Assembly (NCBI GenBank): GCA_947174215.1
Contig: CAMWIB010000018.1
Span: 1-13,002, forward strand
Length of the DNA: 13,002 bases
Source: an uncultured Clostridia bacterium
Lineage (GTDB): Bacteria > Bacillota > Clostridia > Christensenellales > CAG-917
Direction of reading: 5' to 3'
Shown one piece after another: positions 1 to 7,214 of this stretch (within the stretch, counting starts at the first letter, position 1; each line of letters starts with the position of its first letter). The notes beneath the pieces were generated by a model that had not been told where the DNA came from, did no database searches, and was given only the letters and a program-made list of their open reading frames with translations. Made by a program: the position numbers and the translations under genes.

Positions 1-8
1 TTGCATTA

Positions 9-14
9 TATAAT
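9..14 (+). promoter_or_regulatory. Probable -10 element of the uxaC promoter
   Basis: A perfect TATAAT hexamer followed by G lies 33 bases before the uxaC start codon, so transcription would begin near position 21. It sits inside the 10-base palindrome ATTATATAAT (5-14). The matching -35 box would lie at or before the left edge of the window, so the promoter cannot be completed. A+T-rich DNA often contains such hexamers by chance, but the position is sensible for the head of an operon. Confidence 0.5.
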
Positions 15-47
15 GTTTATATATAATTAGAACATAAAGGGGATATT

Positions 48-1442
48 ATGACGGAATTTTTGTCTGACAATATTTTTCTTGACTCTGATAAGGCGGTCGA
101 GCTTTATAAGGAAATAAAGGACCTGCCGATTTTTGATTATCACTGTCATTTGAGTCCTCAGGAAATTTACGAGAACAGAGTTTATAAAAATATCGGCGAG
201 CTTTGGCTTGAAGCCGACCACTATAAGTGGCGCGTTATGCGCAATTTCGGCATTCCCGAAAGACTCGTTACGGGCAATGCGAACTATCACGATAAGTTCT
301 TCGCTTTTGCGTCCGCGCTTCCGTCATTCATTGGCAATCCCGTATATCACTGGGCGCATTTGGAGCTTAAAAAATATTTTGGCATAACAACTCCGTTGAG
401 CTTAGATACGGCGCAGGAAGTATGGGACAAAACCTGTAAGCTTATGGAAAGCGGAAGGTTTTCTGCAAGAGAGCTTATCGCTTGCTCGGGAGTTGACACC
501 GTCGTCACGACGGACGACCCGACGTCGGACTTGAAATATCATACGTTGCTTGCGGGCGAAGAAAAGAGATTTTGCGTTCGTCCGTGTTTTAGACCCGACA
601 GGGTGATAAACATAGCCTTAAACGGATTTGCGCAGTACGTAAAAGAGCTTGGACATTCTGCGGACGTGGAGATTGTTGATATCGATACGCTTATGCACGC
701 GGTTGAAATCAGGCTTGACTATTTCATCGATAACGGTTGCACGGCGGCGGATATTTCATTTGAGAATTTCCCGAATACCGAATGCGACAAGGCTACTGCA
801 AACGCTTGTCTTTGGGCGACGCTTAGCGGACATACGATAGCGAGTACGGACGCGGACAAATATAGACTGTACGTCATTCGCTCGCTTATGGAGCTGTTCT
901 CAAAAAAGAATATAGTTTTACAGATACATACGGGAGTCGTTCGCAATCAGAATACGAAGAGATTTGAAAGTATCGGCGCGGACTGCGGCATAGACAGCGT
1001 AGGCAACACTCTTGACATAGTTGCGGCGGGCAAGCTCTTCGACAGCGTTGAAAAGAAATGCGGACTGCCTAAAACAATCGTATATACGCTCAATCCAAAT
1101 TCCTATTATACGCTTGCGACAATGATTGGCGACTTCGCGGGAGAGGTTAAGGGCAAAATGCAGCTCGGCGCGGCGTGGTGGTTTATGGACCATAGGGACG
1201 GAATCAAGGAACAGCTTCAAATCTTTGCAAATACGTCGGGCTTGGGACTCTTCAACGGAATGCTCACCGACAGCCGTAGCTTCGTATCATACGCACGCCA
1301 CGACTATTTTAGGCGCATACTTTGCTCGGTGCTTGCAAAGTGGGTGGAAGCGGGCGAATATCCGAACGATTCCAACTTGATTATGCTTGCAAAAAATATT
1401 GCATATTACAATGCTAAAAACTTCTTTGGGGGAAATCTATGA
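48..1442 (+). CDS. uxaC: Glucuronate (uronate) isomerase UxaC
   Basis: Cytoplasmic aldose-ketose isomerase converting D-glucuronate to D-fructuronate (the family also takes galacturonate to tagaturonate), the entry step of the Ashwell pathway. The 464-residue length is normal for the family. The amidohydrolase-like HxH metal motif is at His32/His34 (FDYHCHL). Other family landmarks are TTDDP at 154-158, LQIHTG with His294, WWFMDHRDG at about 377-385, and TDSRSFVSYARHDYFRR at about 407-423. A strong Shine-Dalgarno AAAGGGGA (36-43) lies four bases before the ATG. The stop overlaps the uxuA start by four bases (ATGA), implying coupled translation. With uxuA, the mannonate oxidoreductase gene, eda and kdgK downstream, glucuronate rather than galacturonate is the likely substrate: no altronate dehydratase or tagaturonate reductase is visible. 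Identification is secure; substrate preference is inferred. Confidence 0.97.
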   Translation: MTEFLSDNIFLDSDKAVELYKEIKDLPIFDYHCHLSPQEIYENRVYKNIGELWLEADHYKWRVMRNFGIPERLVTGNANYHDKFFAFASALPSFIGNPVYHWAHLELKKYFGITTPLSLDTAQEVWDKTCKLMESGRFSARELIACSGVDTVVTTDDPTSDLKYHTLLAGEEKRFCVRPCFRPDRVINIALNGFAQYVKELGHSADVEIVDIDTLMHAVEIRLDYFIDNGCTAADISFENFPNTECDKATANACLWATLSGHTIASTDADKYRLYVIRSLMELFSKKNIVLQIHTGVVRNQNTKRFESIGADCGIDSVGNTLDIVAAGKLFDSVEKKCGLPKTIVYTLNPNSYYTLATMIGDFAGEVKGKMQLGAAWWFMDHRDGIKEQLQIFANTSGLGLFNGMLTDSRSFVSYARHDYFRRILCSVLAKWVEAGEYPNDSNLIMLAKNIAYYNAKNFFGGNL

Positions 1443-2482
1443 AACTGACTTTCCGTTGGTACGGTGAGAGCGACGCTATAACGCTCGACAAGATAAGACA
1501 GATACCAAATATGTACAGCGTGGTGACCGCGGTCTACGACGTTTCCGTCGGCGAGGTGTGGAGCGAGGAAAGTATCGCACGCCTTAAACAAGTGACGGAA
1601 GAGAGCGGCTTGAAGTTTGAGGTCATCGAGAGCGTTCCCGTTCACGAGGACATAAAGCTCGGACTGCCTACGCGCGACAAGTATATCGAGGCGTACAAGG
1701 AGAATATCCGCCGTCTTGGAAGGGCGGGAGTGAAGTGCATTTGCTACAACTTTATGCCCGTATTCGACTGGACGAGAACTCAACTCGACAAGGTTGCGGC
1801 GGACGGCTCAAATTCCCTCGTTTACTATGAGAATCAGCTTGAAGCGATGAATCCGCTGAACGGTGAGCTTTCTCTTCCCGGTTGGGATAGCAGTTATAAG
1901 AAAGAGGACTTGAAGCACCTCTTTGAGCAGTATGAGGCCGTTGATGAGGAAAAGCTGTTTGAAAATCTCAAATACTTCCTTGAAGCAATCATTCCCGTTG
2001 CGGAGGAGTGTGACGTCAAGATGGCGATACACCCCGACGACCCGCCGTGGCCAATCTTCGGACTGCCGCGCATAATCACAAACGAGAAGAATATCGACAG
2101 ATTCTTGAAGCTTGTGGACAGCCCCTATAACGGTCTTACCTTCTGCGTAGGCTCGCTGGGCGCGGACAAGAATAACGACCTTGTGAAAATGGTTGCCAAG
2201 TACACCGCTATGGGCAGGATACACTTTATGCACATCCGCAATATCAAGCTTGTAGACGGCGGCTTTGAGGAAACCGCGCACGACCAGAACTACGGCTCAA
2301 TGGATATTATAGGCATCGTTAAGGCACTCGTTGATAACGGCTTTGACGGCTACGTGCGCCCTGACCACGGCAGAATGATTTGGGGAGAAACGGGCAAGCC
2401 CGGCTACGGACTCTACGACCGCGCGCTTGGTGCAAGCTACTTGAACGGCGTGTTTGAAACCGTGGAAAGACTGTCGAAGTAA
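1439..2482 (+). CDS. uxuA: D-mannonate dehydratase UxuA
   Basis: Dehydrates D-mannonate to 2-keto-3-deoxy-D-gluconate (KDG); a TIM-barrel, divalent-metal (typically Mn2+) enzyme of the cytoplasm. At 347 residues it matches the short Gram-positive form. Family signatures visible are TFRWYGE near the N-terminus (4-10), ICYNFMPVFDWTRT (101-114), the metal-site motif IHPDDPPWPIFGLPR (197-211), CVGSLG (236-241), HIRN (265-268) and RPDHGRMI (307-314). Candidate metal ligands are His198, Cys236, His265 and Asp309. The start is fixed by GGGGGA at 1428-1433 and by the four-base overlap with uxaC. It acts after the SDR oxidoreductase encoded next, although a 114-base gap separates the two genes. All key motifs are present, so the enzyme should be active. 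Confidence 0.97.
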   Translation: MKLTFRWYGESDAITLDKIRQIPNMYSVVTAVYDVSVGEVWSEESIARLKQVTEESGLKFEVIESVPVHEDIKLGLPTRDKYIEAYKENIRRLGRAGVKCICYNFMPVFDWTRTQLDKVAADGSNSLVYYENQLEAMNPLNGELSLPGWDSSYKKEDLKHLFEQYEAVDEEKLFENLKYFLEAIIPVAEECDVKMAIHPDDPPWPIFGLPRIITNEKNIDRFLKLVDSPYNGLTFCVGSLGADKNNDLVKMVAKYTAMGRIHFMHIRNIKLVDGGFEETAHDQNYGSMDIIGIVKALVDNGFDGYVRPDHGRMIWGETGKPGYGLYDRALGASYLNGVFETVERLSK

Positions 2483-2484
2483 CT

Positions 2485-2529
2485 GTTGACTGTTTAGGCA
2501 TTATTTGCTGTAAACTGACGGTTGGCTGT
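2485..2529 (+). repeat. Short imperfect direct repeat between uxuA and the SDR gene
   Basis: GTTGACTGT (2485-2493) recurs as GTTGGCTGT (2521-2529), and related ACTG/CTGT words lie between them. The base composition differs from the coding DNA on either side. It could be the relic of a dispersed intergenic repeat, or a pair of binding sites just upstream of the -10-like hexamer at 2543. No function can be assigned from one copy. Confidence 0.3.
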
Positions 2530-2542
2530 GAAATAACGATTA

Positions 2543-2548
2543 TATAAT
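2543..2548 (+). promoter_or_regulatory. Possible internal promoter (-10 element) before the SDR gene
   Basis: A perfect TATAAT lies 48 bases upstream of the SDR start, within the same palindrome ATTATATAAT (2539-2548) that precedes uxaC. The best -35 candidate is TTGGCT (2522-2527), a four-of-six match with a short 15-base spacer, so the promoter is only tentative. The unusually large gap in an otherwise tight operon supports some regulatory function here. Confidence 0.35.
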
Positions 2549-2596
2549 TTATTGATAATGATATATAAAAATATATAAACGATATACGAGGTAAAT

Positions 2597-3436
2597 ATGG
2601 CAAAATTTGATTTGGACTTGAAAAATAAAGTGGTCGTAATAACTGGCGCGGGCGGCGTGATTTGCGGCGGTATCGCAAACGAGCTTGCAAGTAGCGGCGC
2701 AAAGATTGCTTTGCTCGATATAAACGAGGAAGCGGCAGGCAAAGTCGCGGAAGAGATTGTAGTAAGCGGCGGCGTTGCAAAGGCGTATAAGGCAAACGTG
2801 CTTGAAAAGCAGTCCTTGCAAGATGTGCGTAACCTAATCGAAAAGGACTTTGGAACTTGCGATATCCTCATAAACGGAGCGGGCGGAAACAATCCAAGAG
2901 CTACGACCTCGAATGAGTATTGCAAGGTCGGCGAGTCGTACGACAAAGATTTCTTCGCGCTTGACGAAAGCGGCGTAAAATTTGTGTTCGACCTCAATTT
3001 CCTCGGTACGTTCCTGCCAACGCAGGTGTTTGCAAAGGATATGCTCGGCAAGAAGGGCTGTTCTATCCTCAACATCTCGTCTATGAACGCGTTTACGCCC
3101 CTAACAAAGATACCCGCGTACAGCGGCGCAAAGGCGGCGGTTTCCAACTTTACGGAATGGCTTGCGGTGCATTTCGCTCCGTCGGGAATCAGAGTAAACG
3201 CAATCGCCCCCGGCTTTTTCGTGACGAATCAAAACAGAGGTTTGCTCTTTAATGCCGACGGAACGCCAACGGCGCGTACGGGCAAAATTCTTGCGGCAAC
3301 GCCTATGAACAGATTCGGCGAGATTGAAGAGCTGTACGGCGCGGTCAAGCTTCTTCTCAGCGAGGAGAACGCAAGCTTTATTACGGGCGTGGTTCTGCCG
3401 ATAGACGGCGGCTTCAACGCGTATAGCGGAGTGTAA
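2597..3436 (+). CDS. uxuB: SDR-family D-mannonate oxidoreductase (fructuronate reductase)
   Basis: Short-chain dehydrogenase/reductase, 279 residues, expected to reduce D-fructuronate to D-mannonate with NAD(P)H in the cytoplasm. The Rossmann dinucleotide loop is TGAGGVICGG (17-25 region), a variant of TGxxxGxG. The catalytic set is Ser162, Tyr175 and Lys179 (ISSMNAF, YSGAK). The stretch VFDLNFLGTFLPTQVF (130-145) and the PID GGF C-terminal region are typical of the mannonate/fructuronate SDR group exemplified by Bacillus subtilis YjmF (UxuB), not of the unrelated long-chain UxuB of Escherichia coli. The start is supported by GAGG at 2588-2591. It fills the only missing step between uxaC and uxuA. 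SDR specificity is hard to read from sequence alone, so the substrate rests mainly on context. Confidence 0.88.
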   Translation: MAKFDLDLKNKVVVITGAGGVICGGIANELASSGAKIALLDINEEAAGKVAEEIVVSGGVAKAYKANVLEKQSLQDVRNLIEKDFGTCDILINGAGGNNPRATTSNEYCKVGESYDKDFFALDESGVKFVFDLNFLGTFLPTQVFAKDMLGKKGCSILNISSMNAFTPLTKIPAYSGAKAAVSNFTEWLAVHFAPSGIRVNAIAPGFFVTNQNRGLLFNADGTPTARTGKILAATPMNRFGEIEELYGAVKLLLSEENASFITGVVLPIDGGFNAYSGV

Positions 3437-3455
3437 TATTTGGGAGTTATATATT

Positions 3456-4061
3456 ATGGATTATACCTTCTTAGAAAAAAACAAGATTGTACCCGTCGTG
3501 GTGATAAAGAAGATAGAGGATACGCTTCCCACGCTTGAAGCTTTGAGCAAAGGCGGGATAAAGGTTGCGGAGATTACGTTCAGAACGGCGTGCGCGAAAG
3601 AGGCGATAGAGCTTGCGGCGAAAAACTGCAAGGATATGCTTATCGGTGCGGGAACGGTGATAAACGCCGAGCAGTGCGAGCAGGCGATAGGCGCGGGCGC
3701 GAAGTTCGTCGTATCCCCCGGATTCTCCGCGGACGTGCTTAACGTTTGCTATAAATACGACGTGCCGTATCTTCCCGGTGTTGTTACTCCAACGGAAATT
3801 ATGCTTGCAAAGAGCTTCGGGCTTTCCGTCCTTAAATTCTTCCCTGCGGGAGTGTACGGCGGCGTGAAAACGCTTAAAGCGCTTTCGGCGGCGTTCCCCG
3901 ACGTCAGGTTCTTACCGACGGGCGGTGTGGACGTAAACAATGCAAAAGAGTACTTAGAGCAACCCTTCGTTGCGGCAATCGGCGGAAGCTGGATGATGAA
4001 GGGAAGCTTTGAGGATATTGAAAGACTGTCAAAAGAGGCGGTCGAGAGGTTGAGCATATGA
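3456..4061 (+). CDS. eda: 2-keto-3-deoxy-6-phosphogluconate (KDPG/KHG) aldolase
   Basis: Class I aldolase cleaving KDPG to pyruvate and D-glyceraldehyde 3-phosphate, the last step of the route; normally a soluble trimer. At 201 residues it has the usual length. The Schiff-base lysine is Lys127 in LKFFPA, and the acid/base glutamate and substrate arginine are Glu39 and Arg43 in AEITFRT. The phosphate-binding regions GAGTV (64-68) and FLPTGGV (152-158) and the late GGSWM motif are intact. GGGAG (3442-3446) precedes the ATG by nine bases. The stop overlaps the kdgK start by four bases, so aldolase and kinase are probably made in linked amounts. Some family members also split 4-hydroxy-2-oxoglutarate, which cannot be judged here. 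Confidence 0.95.
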   Translation: MDYTFLEKNKIVPVVVIKKIEDTLPTLEALSKGGIKVAEITFRTACAKEAIELAAKNCKDMLIGAGTVINAEQCEQAIGAGAKFVVSPGFSADVLNVCYKYDVPYLPGVVTPTEIMLAKSFGLSVLKFFPAGVYGGVKTLKALSAAFPDVRFLPTGGVDVNNAKEYLEQPFVAAIGGSWMMKGSFEDIERLSKEAVERLSI

Positions 4062-5077
4062 GAGTTGTGACCTTTGGCGAATTGATGTTGCGCTTAGCCC
4101 CGCAAGGGTACTTGCGCTTTTTGCAGGAGCCGAGTTTTCAGGCAACCTTCGGCGGCGGCGAAGCTAACGTAGCCGTATCGCTTGCAAATTTCGGAGTAGA
4201 TACCGCTTTTGTCACAAAGCTTCCCAAGAACGACATAGCGGAAGCCGCGATACGCGAGCTTAACGGCTTTGGAGTGAATACGGCGAATATCGCAAGAGGC
4301 GGCGAAAGAATTGGTATTTACTATCTTGAAAAGGGTGCGTCTATGCGCCCGAGCAAGGTTATATACGACAGAGCGCACTCCGCTATATCCGAGGCAGGGG
4401 CGCAGGACTTCGATTGGGATAAGATATTCGACGGCGTGGAGTGGTTCCACTTTACAGGCATAACTCCCGCACTCAGCGACGGCGTTGCAGATATTACGCT
4501 CAGCGCTCTTAAAGCGGCGAAGAGCAGAAATATAAAGGTAAGCTGTGACCTCAACTACCGCAAAAAGCTTTGGAGCAAGCAAAAGGCAAACGAGGTTATG
4601 ACGGAGCTTATGCCGTACGTGGACGTGCTTATCGCAAACGAGGGCGACGCGGACGACGTGTTCGGAATAAAGCCGCAAAACAGCGACGTCGAAAACGGAA
4701 AGATAAACAGAGAAGGCTACGTACAGGTTGCAAAGCAACTCGTCGATAAGTTTGGATTCAAGGCGGTTGCAATTACGCTACGCGAGAGCATAAGCGCAAA
4801 CGACAACAACTGGGGTGCGATGCTGTATACCGAAAGCGAAGCGCACTTTTCAAAGACCTATCAGGTGCGCATAGTGGATAGAGTCGGCGGCGGCGACAGC
4901 TTTGGCGCGGGCTTGATATACGCTATGCTCAGCGGCTACGGCGCGCAGGATACCGTAGAGTTTGCGGTAGCGGCAAGCGCACTCAAACATACCGTCGAGG
5001 GCGACTATAACAGAGTAAGCGTTCAGGAAGTGGAGCAACTCAAAGGCGGCAACGCAAGCGGACGCGTACAGAGATAA
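4058..5077 (+). CDS. kdgK: 2-keto-3-deoxygluconate kinase KdgK (PfkB family)
   Basis: ATP-dependent sugar kinase converting KDG to KDPG in the cytoplasm, linking uxuA to the aldolase encoded just upstream. It is 339 residues long, usual for KDG kinases of the PfkB/ribokinase fold. The N-terminus VVTFGELMLRL and the substrate-side motif FGGGEANVA (31-39) are characteristic. The PfkB signature near the C-terminus is DRVGGGDSFGAG, with catalytic base Asp280 and the anion hole formed by the glycines before it. CDLNYRKKLW (163-172) matches the KDG-kinase subgroup. The ATG overlaps the eda stop. Kinases for other keto-acids or fructose share this fold, but the neighbouring genes make KDG by far the best choice. 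Confidence 0.93.
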   Translation: MRVVTFGELMLRLAPQGYLRFLQEPSFQATFGGGEANVAVSLANFGVDTAFVTKLPKNDIAEAAIRELNGFGVNTANIARGGERIGIYYLEKGASMRPSKVIYDRAHSAISEAGAQDFDWDKIFDGVEWFHFTGITPALSDGVADITLSALKAAKSRNIKVSCDLNYRKKLWSKQKANEVMTELMPYVDVLIANEGDADDVFGIKPQNSDVENGKINREGYVQVAKQLVDKFGFKAVAITLRESISANDNNWGAMLYTESEAHFSKTYQVRIVDRVGGGDSFGAGLIYAMLSGYGAQDTVEFAVAASALKHTVEGDYNRVSVQEVEQLKGGNASGRVQR

Positions 5078-5115
5078 GGAAAAGATACAGGTAAAAAAAG
5101 ATAACGGGGGAGATT

Positions 5116-6246
5116 ATGTTGAAATTCGCAGTCATCGGAGTTGGAAGAATGGGAAAGCGGCACGCCTTCAATCTGGCGCACGGCTTGCTTTCCGGCGTAA
5201 AGCTACAAGCGGTATGCGATATTGACTCTAAGGCGCTCGATTGGTGCAAGAAGCACGCAAAGAGAGCGAACAGGTATTCCGATTATAAACAGATGATAGC
5301 TACCGAAAAGCTGGACGGCGTTATCATTGCAACTCCTCACTACTCGCACGAGGAGATAGCCGTATATCTTATCGAACACGGCGTGAACGTGCTTATTGAA
5401 AAGCCCGCTTCTCCGACCGTTACGATGGCGAAGCACATTGCGGAGGTAGCAAAGGCTCACCCCGAGGTAAAGGCGGGAGTGTCCTACAATCAGCGCAGTA
5501 ACCGTATGTACAAAAAGGCGAAGGAGATGCTTTCAAGTGGCAAGCTCGGCGATATACAGCGCGTGAATTTCATCATAACCGACTGGTATCGCTCGCAGGC
5601 GTACTACAATCAGGGCGGTTGGCGCGCAAGCTACGTTGGCGAGGGCGGCGGCTGTCTTATGAATCAGTGCATACATCAGATTGATGTACTTCAATGGCTT
5701 ATCGGTATGCCTAAGCATATCACCGCAACGGCGCACACGGTGGATAGAAAGATTACGGTGGAAAACGACGTGACGGCTATACTCGGCTACAACAATTTCG
5801 ATTGCGCGTTTACGGCGTCCACTCACGAGATTAAGGGCGTGAACCGCTTGGAGATTGCCTGCGACAAGGGCAGACTCGTGATAGGTTCAAGGCGTATGAA
5901 GATATTTCGCCATAAGAGTCAGGTTATAGTCAACCGCGAAACCAAGTTTGGATACGGCGCGACTCCGTCAACATCGTCTACGTATGGCTATGGCTGTATC
6001 AGATATATTGCCGACCTTATAAAAGGACAACAGCTTCGCTCGATAAGGGCGTTCGCAAAGGATATTAAGGGCAAGGGTAAAATGCTTGCTACTGCCCAAG
6101 AGGGCGAGAACGCATTGCAGATAATAAACGGAATTTACCTTTCCGCATACAAGAATTCGCGCGTAGCGCTACCGCTTGACGAGGGCGAGTACGGCGAATA
6201 TCTCAAAAACCGTATCGAGTGGGAAGGACAAAATACTAAGAAATAA
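5116..6246 (+). CDS. Gfo/Idh/MocA-family NAD(P)-dependent oxidoreductase (first copy)
   Basis: A 376-residue sugar or cyclitol dehydrogenase of unknown substrate. The N-terminal Rossmann domain carries GVGRMG (8-13) and the family EKP motif (95-97), whose Lys96 normally helps catalysis. The C-terminal dimerisation/substrate domain contains DWYRSQAYYNQGGWR (156-170) and GEGGGCLMNQCIHQID (175-190), with the expected catalytic His187 and Asp190. No signal peptide is visible, so it should act in the cytoplasm. GGGGGAG (5106-5112) precedes the ATG. It is clearly paralogous to the oxidoreductase at 7207-8364; by hand the central 102 residues share about 59 identities. Lying just after a complete glucuronate pathway, it probably oxidises or reduces a ring hydroxyl of a glycoside, uronate or inositol. 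The reaction is inference. Confidence 0.85.
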   Translation: MLKFAVIGVGRMGKRHAFNLAHGLLSGVKLQAVCDIDSKALDWCKKHAKRANRYSDYKQMIATEKLDGVIIATPHYSHEEIAVYLIEHGVNVLIEKPASPTVTMAKHIAEVAKAHPEVKAGVSYNQRSNRMYKKAKEMLSSGKLGDIQRVNFIITDWYRSQAYYNQGGWRASYVGEGGGCLMNQCIHQIDVLQWLIGMPKHITATAHTVDRKITVENDVTAILGYNNFDCAFTASTHEIKGVNRLEIACDKGRLVIGSRRMKIFRHKSQVIVNRETKFGYGATPSTSSTYGYGCIRYIADLIKGQQLRSIRAFAKDIKGKGKMLATAQEGENALQIINGIYLSAYKNSRVALPLDEGEYGEYLKNRIEWEGQNTKK

Positions 6247-6247
6247 T

Positions 6248-6266
6248 AAACTGGAAATATCAGTTT
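6248..6266 (+). other. Small intercistronic hairpin
   Basis: AAACTG (6248-6253) pairs with CAGTTT (6261-6266) around a seven-base loop, directly after the stop of the first oxidoreductase and just before the strong Shine-Dalgarno GGAGG (6271-6275) of the next gene. There is no U-tract, so it is not a terminator. It might affect message processing or translation, or may be chance. Confidence 0.25.
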
Positions 6267-6281
6267 CAGTGGAGGATTAAA

Positions 6282-7214
6282 ATGAGCAAAATCACAATAT
6301 CAGGCTTTTATGACGAAATTGGCGGAAACCTGAATACTCAGATTGCCGCAATCAAGGAGCTTGGCGAAAGCTATCTTTGCCCGAGAAACATCGACGGCAA
6401 AAATATTGCCGACTTTACGTTCGAGGAGTTCAAGGAAAAGGTTTATCCCGTTCTTTCAAGCATAGGCATAAAGTTTTCCTCAATCGGCTCTCCGATAGGT
6501 AAGGTGGGTATCGACGACGAAGAGGGCTTTGAAAAGCAGAAGAAACAGCTTGCCGAGCTTGTCAAAATCGCACAGCTTATGGAATGTGAGTACATAAGAA
6601 TTTTCTCCTTCTATTACGGAGATAAGAAGCCAGCCGATTGCCACGACAAGGTCGTAAAGCGCTTAAAGGAGTTTTTGAATATCGCAAAGGGTAGCGGAGT
6701 CAAGCTCATGCACGAGAACGAGAAAAAGGTCTACGGCGACGAGCCTGAGCGCGTACTCGCAATATACAACGATATCGCGGACGAGGATTTCGTGTTGTGC
6801 TTTGACGCGAGCAACTACGTTCAGTGTAACGTAAACCCGATAAAGGCGTTCGATATGCTAAAAGATTACGTGGTATACTATCACATCAAGGATTGCTCCA
6901 AGTATAAGGTGGAAGTCCCTGTCGGCACTGGCGAGGGTTGCTACGAGCATATTCTCTCCGAGCTGATTAAGAGAAATTACACGGGCTTTATGACGCTTGA
7001 ACCGCATACGTTCAAGTATTCAATGATGAAGCTTCCCGTTTATCTTTTCCCGTTTATGCCGCTCATACTCAAAAACTATTTCAAGGCTTTCCGCCTTATA
7101 GACAAGAAGATGGGCGTAAAAGCATTAAAGCATATTTCCAGAAAAGAAGTATTTTTCTGGCAGTATAAAAACCTCAAAAAATTATTGAAAAAGGCAGGAT
7201 ATGTCAATGAGTAA
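6282..7214 (+). CDS. Sugar phosphate isomerase/epimerase-like TIM-barrel protein (first copy)
   Basis: A 310-residue member of the xylose-isomerase-like TIM-barrel (AP endonuclease family 2) superfamily, which includes sugar epimerases, inosose dehydratases and deglycosidase or lyase subunits. The expected metal-site residues are visible: HENE (144-147), Asp175 in CFDASNY, His201 in YYHIKD and Glu240 in TLEPH. After the barrel, residues about 244-310 form an extension with a hydrophobic, proline-containing stretch (MKLPVYLFPFMPLILKNYF, 249-267) and a basic helical end. GGAGG lies six bases before the ATG. The gene is sandwiched between two paralogous Gfo/Idh/MocA genes and overlaps the second, so the three products probably act on one substrate. 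Isomerisation, dehydration or beta-elimination of a keto-sugar are all possible. Confidence 0.8.
   Translation: MSKITISGFYDEIGGNLNTQIAAIKELGESYLCPRNIDGKNIADFTFEEFKEKVYPVLSSIGIKFSSIGSPIGKVGIDDEEGFEKQKKQLAELVKIAQLMECEYIRIFSFYYGDKKPADCHDKVVKRLKEFLNIAKGSGVKLMHENEKKVYGDEPERVLAIYNDIADEDFVLCFDASNYVQCNVNPIKAFDMLKDYVVYYHIKDCSKYKVEVPVGTGEGCYEHILSELIKRNYTGFMTLEPHTFKYSMMKLPVYLFPFMPLILKNYFKAFRLIDKKMGVKALKHISRKEVFFWQYKNLKKLLKKAGYVNE

Noticed and set aside
1439..1442. Frameshift between uxaC and uxuA
   Set aside because: Both products have complete family-typical ends; the four-base ATGA overlap is ordinary translational coupling.
2509..2524. Possible catabolite-repression (cre) site containing TGTAAACTGACG
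   Set aside because: The central CG of the cre consensus is not at the right place and the second half does not match.
2494..3147. 217-residue minus-strand frame opposite the SDR gene
   Set aside because: It overlaps a gene whose SDR catalytic residues are all present, and its product has no recognisable motif.
4094..4738. 214-residue minus-strand frame opposite kdgK
   Set aside because: It is a shadow of a well-supported PfkB kinase gene; no domain is visible and it would be isolated on the opposite strand within a tight operon.
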